A stretch of DNA of 18,162 nt, from contig CACXFP010000195.1 in the NCBI GenBank assembly GCA_902766985.1, positions 1 to 18,162 of the forward strand. The letters are read 5' to 3'. The position numbers and the translations under genes are program-made. Of this stretch, positions 6,471 through 14,227 are shown in pieces (positions within the stretch are counted from its first letter, which is position 1; each line of letters starts with the position of its first letter). Below the pieces are notes generated by a model. It was not told where the DNA came from. It made no database searches and was given only the letters and a program-made list of their open reading frames with translations. This DNA comes from an uncultured Bacteroidia bacterium (GTDB lineage Bacteria; Bacteroidota; Bacteroidia; Bacteroidales; UBA932).

Positions 6471-8126
6471 ATGGAGGCCCTGTTTTTCGGTAATGGCATC
6501 GCCCATTCGATCCTTCTCTTCGCAGTCGTGATCGGGCTCGGTCTTTATCTCGGCCGTTTCAAGTTCAAGGGTGTTTCCATAGGTTCGACCTGGATTCTCT
6601 TCGTGGGCATCATTTTGAGCCATCTTGGCCTGAGGTGCAATCCTACCGTCCTGACCTTCATGAAGGACTTCGGACTGATTCTGTTCGTGTTCTCCATCGG
6701 TCTGCAGGTCGGTCCCGGTTTCTTTTCCTCATTCAGGAAAGGGGGAGTAAAACTGAACCTTCTGGCGACATCTCTCGTCCTCCTGGCCGTGATAGTAACG
6801 GTGTGCGTCCATTTCGTATCCAAGGAGGACCTGTTCACGATGACCGGAGTAATGTCCGGAGCCGTAACGAATACCCCCGGCCTCGGCGCCGCCCAGCAGA
6901 CTTTGTCGTCCGCCACCACGGCGACGGTCAGTTCCACCCGGCTTGCGTCCGCCTATGCGGTAGCATATCCTATCGGCGTCCTGGGTGTGATCGCCCTGAT
7001 AATCCTTTCCCATTCCCTTTTCAAGATCGACCTTGAAACGGAAAAGAAGAAGATCGAGAAGGAACATGGCTCCGGCGACATGGCCAGGAGGATGCATTGC
7101 AGGGTCAGCAATCCGGCTGTTTTCGGTAAAAAGCTTTTGGAGGTTATTCCCAAGGAAGGCGAATTCGTCGTGTCCAGGATGCTGCATAACGGCGAGCAGT
7201 CCGTTCCCGGACCCGATACCATCCTTTGCGAAGGCGATTGCCTTCTTATCGTCACCAGCCAGAAGTATGTCGACCATATCCGTATAATCTTCGGAGAAGA
7301 GGTCCCCATGCATCAGGAAGACTGGATGAAGATGCAGGAGCATCTCCTGACCAGCCGCGTGACCGTAACCAAATCTTCATTTACCGGCAAGAGCCTGAAG
7401 GAGATTGGATTGAGGAGGAACCACAATGTCACCGTAACGAGGGTGATACGTGCAGGAATCGAGCTGGTGGCTTCTCCCGGACTCATCCTTGAGATGGGCG
7501 ATACCCTCCAGATAGTCGGATTCGAATCCGATGTGGCCGAGGTCGGCAAGTTCGTCGGGAACAATCCCGAAAGGCTTACACACCCGAACCTGGTCCCGAT
7601 CTTTTTCGGCATTGCCCTGGGCGTCATTTTCGGAAGCCTTCCCTTTACCATCCCCGGTATTCCCCAGCCGATCAAGCTCGGACTGGCGGGCGGTCCGCTC
7701 ATCATAGCCATCCTCCTCGGACATTTCGGGCCCAAGCTGAGAATAACCACCTACACCACGTCTTCCGCCAACATGATGATCCGGGAGATCGGAATCTCCT
7801 TCTTCATGGCTGCGGTCGGAATAGATGCCGGAAAGACATTCGTCGCCTCCATAGCGGCGGGCGGATACTGGTGGATCCTTTACGGAGCCTTGATCACCAT
7901 AATTCCGGTGTTTACGATAATCCTCGTATCCAGGCTGGTCTTCAAGCTGAATTTCTATCAGATCTGCGGTCTCATTTCCGGAGGAACCACGGATCCCGCC
8001 GTCCTTGCCTTCTGCCAGAACATGTATGGCACGGACCACACAAGCGTCAACTACGCAACGGTTTATCCCCTGTCGATGTTCCTCAGGGTACTGGTCGCCC
8101 AGTTGCTTGTAGTCTTTGCCCTGTAG
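6471..8126 (+). CDS. AspT/YidE-family putative antiporter with two RCK_C domains
   Basis: A 551-residue inner-membrane protein with the AspT/YidE/YbjL layout: an N-terminal membrane block (about 1-190), two consecutive cytoplasmic RCK_C (TrkA_C) domains (about 204-277 and 291-365), and a second membrane block (about 370-551). Family hallmarks are FSIGLQVGPGFF and NTPGLGAA in the first half and SGGTTDPAVLAF at the matching place in the second half. The characterised member AspT exchanges aspartate for alanine; most others have unknown substrates, probably organic acids or amino acids. RCK_C domains usually bind a small regulatory ligand. Its ATG is one base after the stop of the M49-like lipoprotein, implying coupled translation. 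It ends four bases before the convergent GDPD gene. The family is firm, the substrate unknown. Confidence 0.9.
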   Translation: MEALFFGNGIAHSILLFAVVIGLGLYLGRFKFKGVSIGSTWILFVGIILSHLGLRCNPTVLTFMKDFGLILFVFSIGLQVGPGFFSSFRKGGVKLNLLATSLVLLAVIVTVCVHFVSKEDLFTMTGVMSGAVTNTPGLGAAQQTLSSATTATVSSTRLASAYAVAYPIGVLGVIALIILSHSLFKIDLETEKKKIEKEHGSGDMARRMHCRVSNPAVFGKKLLEVIPKEGEFVVSRMLHNGEQSVPGPDTILCEGDCLLIVTSQKYVDHIRIIFGEEVPMHQEDWMKMQEHLLTSRVTVTKSSFTGKSLKEIGLRRNHNVTVTRVIRAGIELVASPGLILEMGDTLQIVGFESDVAEVGKFVGNNPERLTHPNLVPIFFGIALGVIFGSLPFTIPGIPQPIKLGLAGGPLIIAILLGHFGPKLRITTYTTSSANMMIREIGISFFMAAVGIDAGKTFVASIAAGGYWWILYGALITIIPVFTIILVSRLVFKLNFYQICGLISGGTTDPAVLAFCQNMYGTDHTSVNYATVYPLSMFLRVLVAQLLVVFAL

Positions 8127-8130
8127 GAGG

Positions 8131-9225
8131 TCAGAGGATATGGATTTTTGCACGGGCCTTCACTTCAGAGGGTCCGTTTGCAGTTATCTTCACTGAGGGA
8201 ATGTCCTTGTAGAGCCGGAGTCCGAAATGTTCCGTTGCGGGTCCTTCACTTGCCAGGGTATAGGTACGGCCGTTCAGATCCACCGATACTCTGCCGCTGA
8301 AGGTGAGGTCGAGGGTGTAGGCGATAAAGTCCATGCCTTGGAAGGCATCCTCCGGAAGTACCATTTCTTCCGTGTCTCCCTCAGACATCTTCCTCTTTGC
8401 CTTCCAGGAAGCGGCTTCCCTGCCGGTATGTTTTGACGGGAGCCAATAGAAATCGGAGAGCTGGATGGTGACTCCGTCATGTACTGCGCGTACCTCATGC
8501 GGGGTGGGGAAGAACGAGGCCTGAACCTCGAAGCCGGCGTCTTTCACCGTTTTTATGTAGGATGCGTCGAGCATGTCATATCCCATGGTGCTCATCCCGG
8601 CTTTGCCGCCTAAGGAGAGGAGCCTTTCCACCGTATTCTCAACCGGGACCCTTCCCGGATCGAGGAGGACAAGGCAGTCTGATATTTTCCTGGCCTCCCT
8701 GAGCGCTTCTTCATTGCCTGTGAAACCGATCCAGGAGTCTCCCAGCATGGACTGGGCCAAGAAGTAGGATTCGATTACCTCGCTGTGGAGCATGGGAATG
8801 ATACCGTACTCCTTGCAGGCCGACAGCTCCTCTTCCAGGGTGGGGATCGGGGTCCTTAGTCCGGGGTCCGTAGAAGCGAGGACATATTTTGTCCTGAGTT
8901 CCTCGAACGAGGTCTTTTCAACGTACACCTGTTCGCGGATGGGGGAGTAGTCGGAAGCCATTCGCATCGTGCGGTTGATGGTACCGTCATGCATGACGAC
9001 CATCACGCTGTCGGAGGTGTATTTTACATCGATTTCCACGGCCGGATAGCCGTATCTTGCAGCCATCGTCACCCCCTGGGGGCAGTTCTCGTTGATATAG
9101 AATTCATCACCGTCCATGAGCCAGCATCCGCGGTGGGCGACGGCCGTCGGAAGGGTGTATGCGGAGTCCTTGCATCCGGCAAGTATCAATGCGGCAAGGA
9201 GGGAGGAGATCAGCAGCCTTTTCAT
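8131..9225 (-). CDS. Glycerophosphodiester phosphodiesterase family lipoprotein
   Basis: A 364-residue lipoprotein (MKR start, lipobox LILAGC, Cys18). The GDPD TIM-barrel core is clear: HRG at 31-33, EID at 64-66 and HD at 79-80 give the two catalytic histidines and metal ligands, and IPTLEEEL at 127-134 is the next family motif. The third acidic position, usually in an IEIK-like strand, is PMLHSEV with Glu149, somewhat atypical. After the barrel, roughly from residue 270, comes an extension rich in beta strands that I do not recognise. The enzyme would hydrolyse glycerophosphodiesters or a related phosphodiester outside the inner membrane. It is the last gene of the aconitase operon, 34 bp after citrate synthase, with no promoter seen between. 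Its substrate cannot be inferred from these neighbours. Confidence 0.88.
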   Translation of the reverse strand: MKRLLISSLLAALILAGCKDSAYTLPTAVAHRGCWLMDGDEFYINENCPQGVTMAARYGYPAVEIDVKYTSDSVMVVMHDGTINRTMRMASDYSPIREQVYVEKTSFEELRTKYVLASTDPGLRTPIPTLEEELSACKEYGIIPMLHSEVIESYFLAQSMLGDSWIGFTGNEEALREARKISDCLVLLDPGRVPVENTVERLLSLGGKAGMSTMGYDMLDASYIKTVKDAGFEVQASFFPTPHEVRAVHDGVTIQLSDFYWLPSKHTGREAASWKAKRKMSEGDTEEMVLPEDAFQGMDFIAYTLDLTFSGRVSVDLNGRTYTLASEGPATEHFGLRLYKDIPSVKITANGPSEVKARAKIHIL

Positions 9226-9259
9226 CGTAACCTGGTTTAATTATAGGGAAATGGGATAT

Positions 9260-10603
9260 TCAGCGTTTGTCAAGCTCTACGTATTCCCTTTCATCCGTTA
9301 TGTTCATGTATGCCGGGCGGATTATGCGGGATTCGTCGAAGTTGAGCTCCTCGATCCTGTGTGCGCACCAGCCTACGATCCTCGCCATCGCGAAGATAGG
9401 GGTGTAGATTTCCTTGGGAAGCCCCATCATCTCATAGATAAAACCAGAGTAGAAGTCGAGGTTGGCGCACACCGGTCTCTTGACATTCTTGTATTTCATT
9501 ATGCATGCCTTACCCCTTTCCTCGATCTTGCAGAGGAAATCGTATTCTTTGGTCAGCCCCTTCTCGCAGGCGAGGGTGCCTGCCAGTTCCTTGAGGGATT
9601 CGGCCCTGGGATCACTCAACGTGTAGACGGCGTGGCCGAGTCCGTAGATGAGCCCGGATTTGTCGTAGGCTTCTTTCCGGAGCATCTTTTCCAGGTATGA
9701 GTCGATCTCGTTGTCGTCGTTCCAGTTCTTGATCGCCTTGCAGAGATGGTGGTACATGTCGCTCACCATGAGGTTTGCCCCTCCGTGAAGCTTTCCCTTG
9801 AGGGAACCTATTCCGGCGGCAATGGAGGAGTAGGTGTCGGTGCAGGTGGAACTTGTTACCCTCACCGTGAATGTGGAGTTATTGCCGCCTCCATGCTCTG
9901 CCTGGGTGATCAGGAGAAGGTCGAGCATCCTGGCTTCCAGGTCCGTGAAGTGGTTCTTCAGCATGTAGAGGAAGTTCTCGGCGAGGGAAAGGTCTTCCTT
10001 CGGGTGCCTGATATGGAGCCCGCGTCCCTGGAGCGAATGCCTGTAAGAGTTGAAGGCATAGGCGATTATGGTGGGGAATTTGGCTATCAGGTCGATGGAC
10101 TGCTTCATGAGGTTCTCGCGCGTGATGGAGTCCGGGTCCGGGTCGAAGGTGTACATTTCGAGGACGCAGCGGGCGAGGATGTTCATGATGTTCGACCCTT
10201 CGAGGTCAATGATGTGGACCATGGAACGGTGGTCAAGGGCCATCTGGGAATTCAGCAGGGAGGAGAAGGCCTCGAGTTCTTCCTTGTCCGGAAGTTTCCC
10301 GGACAGGAGGAGGTAGGCTGTCTCTTCGAATCCGAAACGCTTGTCCCTCAGCAGAGGGGCGACGATATCCTTGAGCTCGTAACCCCTGTAGAAGAGTTTG
10401 CCTTCTATCGGGGAGAGGGTGCCGTCGTCCATTTTTTTGTATCCGACGACGTTGCCGACATTGGTGAGCCCAACGAGCACACCGGAGCCGTCTTCATTGC
10501 GGAGGCCCCGCTTTACCCCATATTTGGTGAAGAGCTTGCTGTCAATCCTGCAGGTGGTTTTCACCATATCGCTCATTTTGTAGACCAGATATTCTTTTTT
10601 CAT
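9260..10603 (-). CDS. gltA: Citrate synthase
   Basis: A 447-residue citrate synthase of the kind typical in Bacteroides, condensing acetyl-CoA with oxaloacetate. The catalytic triad is visible as H273 in KLHGGAN, H324 in GLGHAVY and D383 in NLDFYSG, and QAEHGGGNNST (234-244) is the oxaloacetate-side motif. The start MKKEYLVYKMSD at 10603 is chosen over an upstream ATG at 10630 because that one lies inside the end of isocitrate dehydrogenase, and the chosen start is five bases after its stop. FYRGY at 71-75 is the usual N-terminal family motif. The neighbours icd and acn make citrate synthase more likely than 2-methylcitrate synthase, since no prpB or prpD-like gene is present. Confidence 0.93.
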   Translation of the reverse strand: MKKEYLVYKMSDMVKTTCRIDSKLFTKYGVKRGLRNEDGSGVLVGLTNVGNVVGYKKMDDGTLSPIEGKLFYRGYELKDIVAPLLRDKRFGFEETAYLLLSGKLPDKEELEAFSSLLNSQMALDHRSMVHIIDLEGSNIMNILARCVLEMYTFDPDPDSITRENLMKQSIDLIAKFPTIIAYAFNSYRHSLQGRGLHIRHPKEDLSLAENFLYMLKNHFTDLEARMLDLLLITQAEHGGGNNSTFTVRVTSSTCTDTYSSIAAGIGSLKGKLHGGANLMVSDMYHHLCKAIKNWNDDNEIDSYLEKMLRKEAYDKSGLIYGLGHAVYTLSDPRAESLKELAGTLACEKGLTKEYDFLCKIEERGKACIMKYKNVKRPVCANLDFYSGFIYEMMGLPKEIYTPIFAMARIVGWCAHRIEELNFDESRIIRPAYMNITDEREYVELDKR

Positions 10604-10608
10604 GACGA

Positions 10609-11787
10609 TCAGTTCTTTATGAATCCACACAGTACCTTTCCGAATTCGCGGGTGCCTACACCCTTTCCGCTTCCTGCGAGGTCAGGAGTGGCGATTCCTT
10701 GCCTGAGGGCCCTCTCCATCGCAGAGGTGACGAGGCTTGCCGCCTCATTCCATCCGATGTATTCCAGCATCATCACGGCCGACAGGATGAGTGAACCGGG
10801 GTTGGCGATGTCTTTTCCCGCGATGTCGGGAGCTATACCGTGGGTGGCCTCGAAGATGGCATGTCCGCTTTCATAGTTGATGTTGGCCCCGGGGGAGATA
10901 CCGATCCCGCCTACCTGTGCGGCCAGCATGTCAGAGATGTAGTCACCGTTGAGGTTCAACGTCGCGATTACGTCGTAACGTTCGGGGTGAAGGAGGGCGT
11001 TCTGGAGGAAGGCATCGCAGATGCAGTCATTTATTTCCAGTTCGCCGCTTTCCATCTGGCTGCCGAATTCCTTCCTGGCAAGAGCGTAGCCCCACTCCCT
11101 GAATCCGCCTTCGGTGAATTTCATGATGTTCCCCTTGTGGACGAGTGTGACTGTCTTCCTTCCGGTCGCCAGCGCATATTCTATGGCGCTGCGTATCAAC
11201 CGTTCGCTTCCTTCGCGGGAAACGGGTTTCACCCCGTAGGCCGACGTCTCCGGGAACCTGACTTTGGAAACGGCCATGTCTTCTTTCAGGAACCTCCCGA
11301 ACCTGAGGGCCTCGGGAGAACCCGCCGGCCATTCAATGCCGGCGTAGATGTCCTCGGTGTTCTCGCGGAACACGCACATATCCACCTTCTCCGGATGCCT
11401 GACGGGGGAATCCACACCCTCGAAGTACCTTACGGGCCGCTGGCAGACATACAGGTCCAGTTCCTGGCGGAGCGTGACATTGAGAGACCTCATGCCCTGT
11501 CCCACGGGGGTCATCAGCGGACCTTTTATCCCGACGAGGAAGTCTTTGAAGGCCTGGAGGGTAGAGTCAGGGAGGAAGGTCCCGTTCCTGTCGAAAGAGG
11601 CTCTGCCTGCATCCACTTCCATCCAGTCTATGCGCTTTTCCTGTCCGTAGGCGGCGGATACTGCGGCGTCTGCCACCTCCCTGCATACGGGGGTTATTTC
11701 AGCGCCCACGCCGTCTCCCGTGATGAAGGGGATCGTCGGGACATCGGGTACGGAGAGTTTTCCGCCGGTCTTTGTTATTCTAGCCAT
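10609..11787 (-). CDS. icd: Isocitrate dehydrogenase, predicted NAD+-dependent
   Basis: A 392-residue homodimeric-type isocitrate dehydrogenase that decarboxylates isocitrate to 2-oxoglutarate. Substrate residues are intact: S101 in GMRSLNV, R107 in TLRQEL, Y148 in ENTEDIYAG, K218 in LVHKGN, and D282 and D286 in NLNGDYISD. In E. coli Icd, NADP+ is recognised by K344, Y345, V351, Y391 and R395. The equivalent segment here reads APDIAGKDIANPGS, giving D321, I322 and A328, and the later positions appear to be Pro368 and Gly372. Asp/Ile at the first two sites is the known signature of NAD+-specific members and of isopropylmalate dehydrogenase. The start overlaps the aconitase stop by eight bases (ATGGCTAG). 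Automatic annotation as NADP-dependent would probably be wrong on cofactor. Confidence 0.93.
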   Translation of the reverse strand: MARITKTGGKLSVPDVPTIPFITGDGVGAEITPVCREVADAAVSAAYGQEKRIDWMEVDAGRASFDRNGTFLPDSTLQAFKDFLVGIKGPLMTPVGQGMRSLNVTLRQELDLYVCQRPVRYFEGVDSPVRHPEKVDMCVFRENTEDIYAGIEWPAGSPEALRFGRFLKEDMAVSKVRFPETSAYGVKPVSREGSERLIRSAIEYALATGRKTVTLVHKGNIMKFTEGGFREWGYALARKEFGSQMESGELEINDCICDAFLQNALLHPERYDVIATLNLNGDYISDMLAAQVGGIGISPGANINYESGHAIFEATHGIAPDIAGKDIANPGSLILSAVMMLEYIGWNEAASLVTSAMERALRQGIATPDLAGSGKGVGTREFGKVLCGFIKN

Positions 11788-14044
11788 TGTTCTTGTTTTT
11801 AAGGTAGTTGAGAGCGCTGCCCGCCTTGAACCAGCATATTTGCAGGCCGTTGAATGTGTGGAGTACGGGAACCTGCTCGGAACTTCCGTCCGAGTGGAGG
11901 AGTACGGCGTTAAGGGAAGAGGAGGGAGAGAATGTGTCCAGGCCTGTAATGGAAATGATATCGTCTTCCCTCACCTTGTCATAGTCGCCCCCGTCCCTGA
12001 ATTTCAGCGCCAGGATTCCCTGTTTCTTCAGGTTCGTCTCGTGGATGCGGGCGAATCCTTTGGCAATTACGGCTTTGACACCGAGATACCTCGGCTCCAT
12101 CGCTGCATGTTCCCTGCTCGACCCCTCTCCGTAGTTGTCTTCGGCTACGATGACGGAGGAGATGCCTTGTGACTTGAAAAATGAAGCTGTTGCGGAAACG
12201 CTGCCGTATTCGCCCGTCAAAGGGTTGAGGGTCTCTCCTGCATTCCCCGTAAACGCGTTTGTGGCACCGGAGAGGAGGTTTGCGGAGATGTTCTGCAGAT
12301 GGCCCCTGAATCTCAGCCATTTGCCGGCCGGACTGATATGGTCGGTCGTGCATTTTCCTTTCACCTTCATCAGAAGCCTCATCCCCGTGAGATTCCCGCC
12401 GTCCCATGCGGGGAATGGATCTAGAAGCTGAAGCCTTTGGGAATCAGGAGCTATATCGATCTTGATGGAATCCTTTCCGTTCAAATCCACGGGATTGCCC
12501 TTCCCCGGGCCTTCGGTGATGTTTCCTTTCGGAAAGACGTCTCCCAGAGGAGGGGAGAGCCGGACTTCGTTGCCGGCCCCGTCCTCGACCGGGTCGGTCT
12601 CCGGGTTGAAGTCAAGCCTCCCGGCAACGGCAATCGCGGCTACCGTCTCCGGGGAGCACACGAAAGCATAGGTGGAGGGATTCCCGTCCGCGCGGGACCG
12701 GAAATTGCGGTTGAAAGAGGTTACGATGGTATTCGGAGCCATTTCGGACGCGTCGGAATACCTTGCCCACTGGCCGATGCAGGCCCCGCATGCACAGGTC
12801 ATTACCTTTGCTCCCGCCTTTTCGAAGATGTCCATCAGGCCCTCTTCGCGGGCCACCTTGAGAACTTGTTCGGAACCAGGATTGACCAGCAGGGGAGTCT
12901 TGACCCGGATGCCTTTTTCGATGGCCTGCCGCAGGACTGAAGCAGCCCTGGAGAGGTCTTCGTAGCTGGAATTGGTGCAAGAGCCTATGAGTGCCGCCGA
13001 AACCTTGGAGGGAATCCCGCTTTCGCGGAGGAAAACCTTCATTGAAGATATCCCATGTCCGGCATCGGGGGTGAAGGGACCGTTGAGGTGTGGCTCAATG
13101 CTCCCGAGGTCAAGGCGTATTACATTATCGTAGAAAGCTTCAGGGTCCTTCAGAACCTCGTCGTCAGCTTTGAGTTCTCCTGATACGGAATCACAGATTC
13201 CGGCTATATCCGTGCGCCCTGTTTTCCTGAGATATTCTCCGGTGCGGCAGTCGTAGGGGAAGATGGAGAATGTCGCGCCAAGTTCGGCTCCCATGTTGCA
13301 GATCGTAGCCCTTCCGGTCGCCGAAATGGAGGGGACTCCTTCACCGAAATACTCGAATACCCTGTCGGTCCCGCCCTTTACGGAAAGCATTTCCAGCAGG
13401 GTGAGGACCACATCCTTGGGAGAAGCCCATCCGCTGAGTTTCCCCGTGAGTTCCACGCCGGTGATGCGAGGCAGTCTCAGTTCCCAGTCCTGGCCGGTGA
13501 GGACATCGACGGCATCCGCTCCTCCGACACCGATCGCAGCCATCCCAAGTCCTCCCGCATTCGGGGTGTGCGAGTCGGTCCCTATCATCATGCCGCCGGG
13601 AAAAGCGTAATTTTCAAGGACAACCTGATGGATTATCCCTTCTCCGGGAGCCCAGAAATCTATCCCGTATTTCAGGGATACATCCTTCAGGAAGGAATAG
13701 ATTTCCTTGTTGGTTTCAACCGCTGCCGGAAGATCCTTTTCCTGTCCGTCTTTTGCGGTGATGAGGTGGTCGCAGTGGACCGATGCGGGGACTGCCGCCG
13801 AGTCTTTTCCGGCATTGAGGAACTGGAGGAGGGCCATCTGGGCGGTAGCATCCTGCATCGCCACCCTGTCCGGTGAGAAGTTCATGTATGCCTGTCCCCT
13901 TTTGGGGTTTTCCTCCAGGGCATCCATGGAAGACAGGTGGGAAAACAGGACTTTCTCACAATATGTGAGCGGCCTGGCGAGAATCCTCCTCGCTTCACCA
14001 GTCCTTGCCAGCATCCTGCCGAAAAAATCTTCACTTATGGTCAT
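11780..14044 (-). CDS. acn: Aconitate hydratase (mitochondrial-type)
   Basis: A 754-residue aconitase that isomerises citrate to isocitrate with a [4Fe-4S] cluster. The three cluster cysteines are C356 in GSCTNSS, and C419 and C422 in CACGACIG. Other active-site motifs are VHCDHL near 90, GTDSHTPNAGGLG near 155-167, and in the C-terminal swivel domain KCTTDHISPAGKW and GEGSSREHAAMEPR. The length and motif wording fit the mitochondrial/Bacteroidota type, not AcnB. It is the first gene of the operon with icd and gltA, so the pathway from oxaloacetate and acetyl-CoA to 2-oxoglutarate is encoded together. The ATG at 14044 is preceded by a leader of about 40 bases from a possible promoter. No damage is seen. 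Confidence 0.95.
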   Translation of the reverse strand: MTISEDFFGRMLARTGEARRILARPLTYCEKVLFSHLSSMDALEENPKRGQAYMNFSPDRVAMQDATAQMALLQFLNAGKDSAAVPASVHCDHLITAKDGQEKDLPAAVETNKEIYSFLKDVSLKYGIDFWAPGEGIIHQVVLENYAFPGGMMIGTDSHTPNAGGLGMAAIGVGGADAVDVLTGQDWELRLPRITGVELTGKLSGWASPKDVVLTLLEMLSVKGGTDRVFEYFGEGVPSISATGRATICNMGAELGATFSIFPYDCRTGEYLRKTGRTDIAGICDSVSGELKADDEVLKDPEAFYDNVIRLDLGSIEPHLNGPFTPDAGHGISSMKVFLRESGIPSKVSAALIGSCTNSSYEDLSRAASVLRQAIEKGIRVKTPLLVNPGSEQVLKVAREEGLMDIFEKAGAKVMTCACGACIGQWARYSDASEMAPNTIVTSFNRNFRSRADGNPSTYAFVCSPETVAAIAVAGRLDFNPETDPVEDGAGNEVRLSPPLGDVFPKGNITEGPGKGNPVDLNGKDSIKIDIAPDSQRLQLLDPFPAWDGGNLTGMRLLMKVKGKCTTDHISPAGKWLRFRGHLQNISANLLSGATNAFTGNAGETLNPLTGEYGSVSATASFFKSQGISSVIVAEDNYGEGSSREHAAMEPRYLGVKAVIAKGFARIHETNLKKQGILALKFRDGGDYDKVREDDIISITGLDTFSPSSSLNAVLLHSDGSSEQVPVLHTFNGLQICWFKAGSALNYLKNKNNG

Positions 14045-14092
14045 AGAGCGGTTTTTAGATTATATGGACCGGGAGTCCTGTCCTTTCGGCAA

Positions 14093-14122
14093 CAATGTAG
14101 GCAATAATCTGAAGAAAAGCAA
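14093..14122 (-). promoter_or_regulatory. Possible promoter for the acn-icd-gltA operon
   Basis: Reading on the minus strand, TTG (14122-14120) is followed after 20 bases by TACATTG (14099-14093). This is close to the Bacteroidota consensus but one T short of TAnnTTTG. It would start transcription about 40 bases before the aconitase ATG, within the AT-rich divergent spacer. Confidence 0.35.
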
Positions 14123-14215
14123 TTAATATTCAATTATATTTAATATTTATCGTTTTTTATGAATATTTATTCTCTTGTGCCGGACAGTCGTGGAAATATA
14201 TCCGCTATTATGTGC

Positions 14216-14223
14216 TATATTTG
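14216..14223 (+). promoter_or_regulatory. Possible -7 element (TATATTTG) directly before the DUF6259-like gene
   Basis: TATATTTG fits the Bacteroidota -7 consensus exactly but lies only four bases before the proposed ATG at 14228, so transcription would begin at or just inside the start codon. No convincing TTG is present about 19-20 bases upstream. It may mark a leaderless transcript or be chance in AT-rich DNA. Confidence 0.3.
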
Positions 14224-14227
14224 TATT

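Larger units (their letters stand above)
14045..14227. other. AT-rich divergent intergenic region
   Basis: This 183 bp spacer between acn and the divergent lipoprotein gene is the longest non-coding stretch in the window. Bases 14121-14160 are nearly all A and T, unlike the GC-rich surroundings. It should hold both divergent promoters. I see no strong inverted repeat that would point to an operator. Confidence 0.6.

Noticed and set aside
9260..10603. 2-Methylcitrate synthase as an alternative call for the citrate synthase gene.
   Set aside because: The gene is in an operon with aconitase and isocitrate dehydrogenase and no prp-type partner is present; sequence alone does not fully exclude side activity.
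10604..10630. An upstream in-frame start for citrate synthase.
   Set aside because: It would overlap the end of isocitrate dehydrogenase, while MKKEYLVYKMSD matches the usual N-terminus of Bacteroides-type citrate synthases.
9746..11802. Long plus-strand open frames opposite citrate synthase and isocitrate dehydrogenase (376 and 320 codons).
   Set aside because: They are antisense shadows of strongly identified enzymes; the translations are low in complexity and have no known domain.
14159..14227. An upstream in-frame start for the glycosidase-like lipoprotein adding 23 residues.
   Set aside because: The extra residues precede a complete lipoprotein signal and would spoil it; the start at 14228 gives a standard signal and lipobox.
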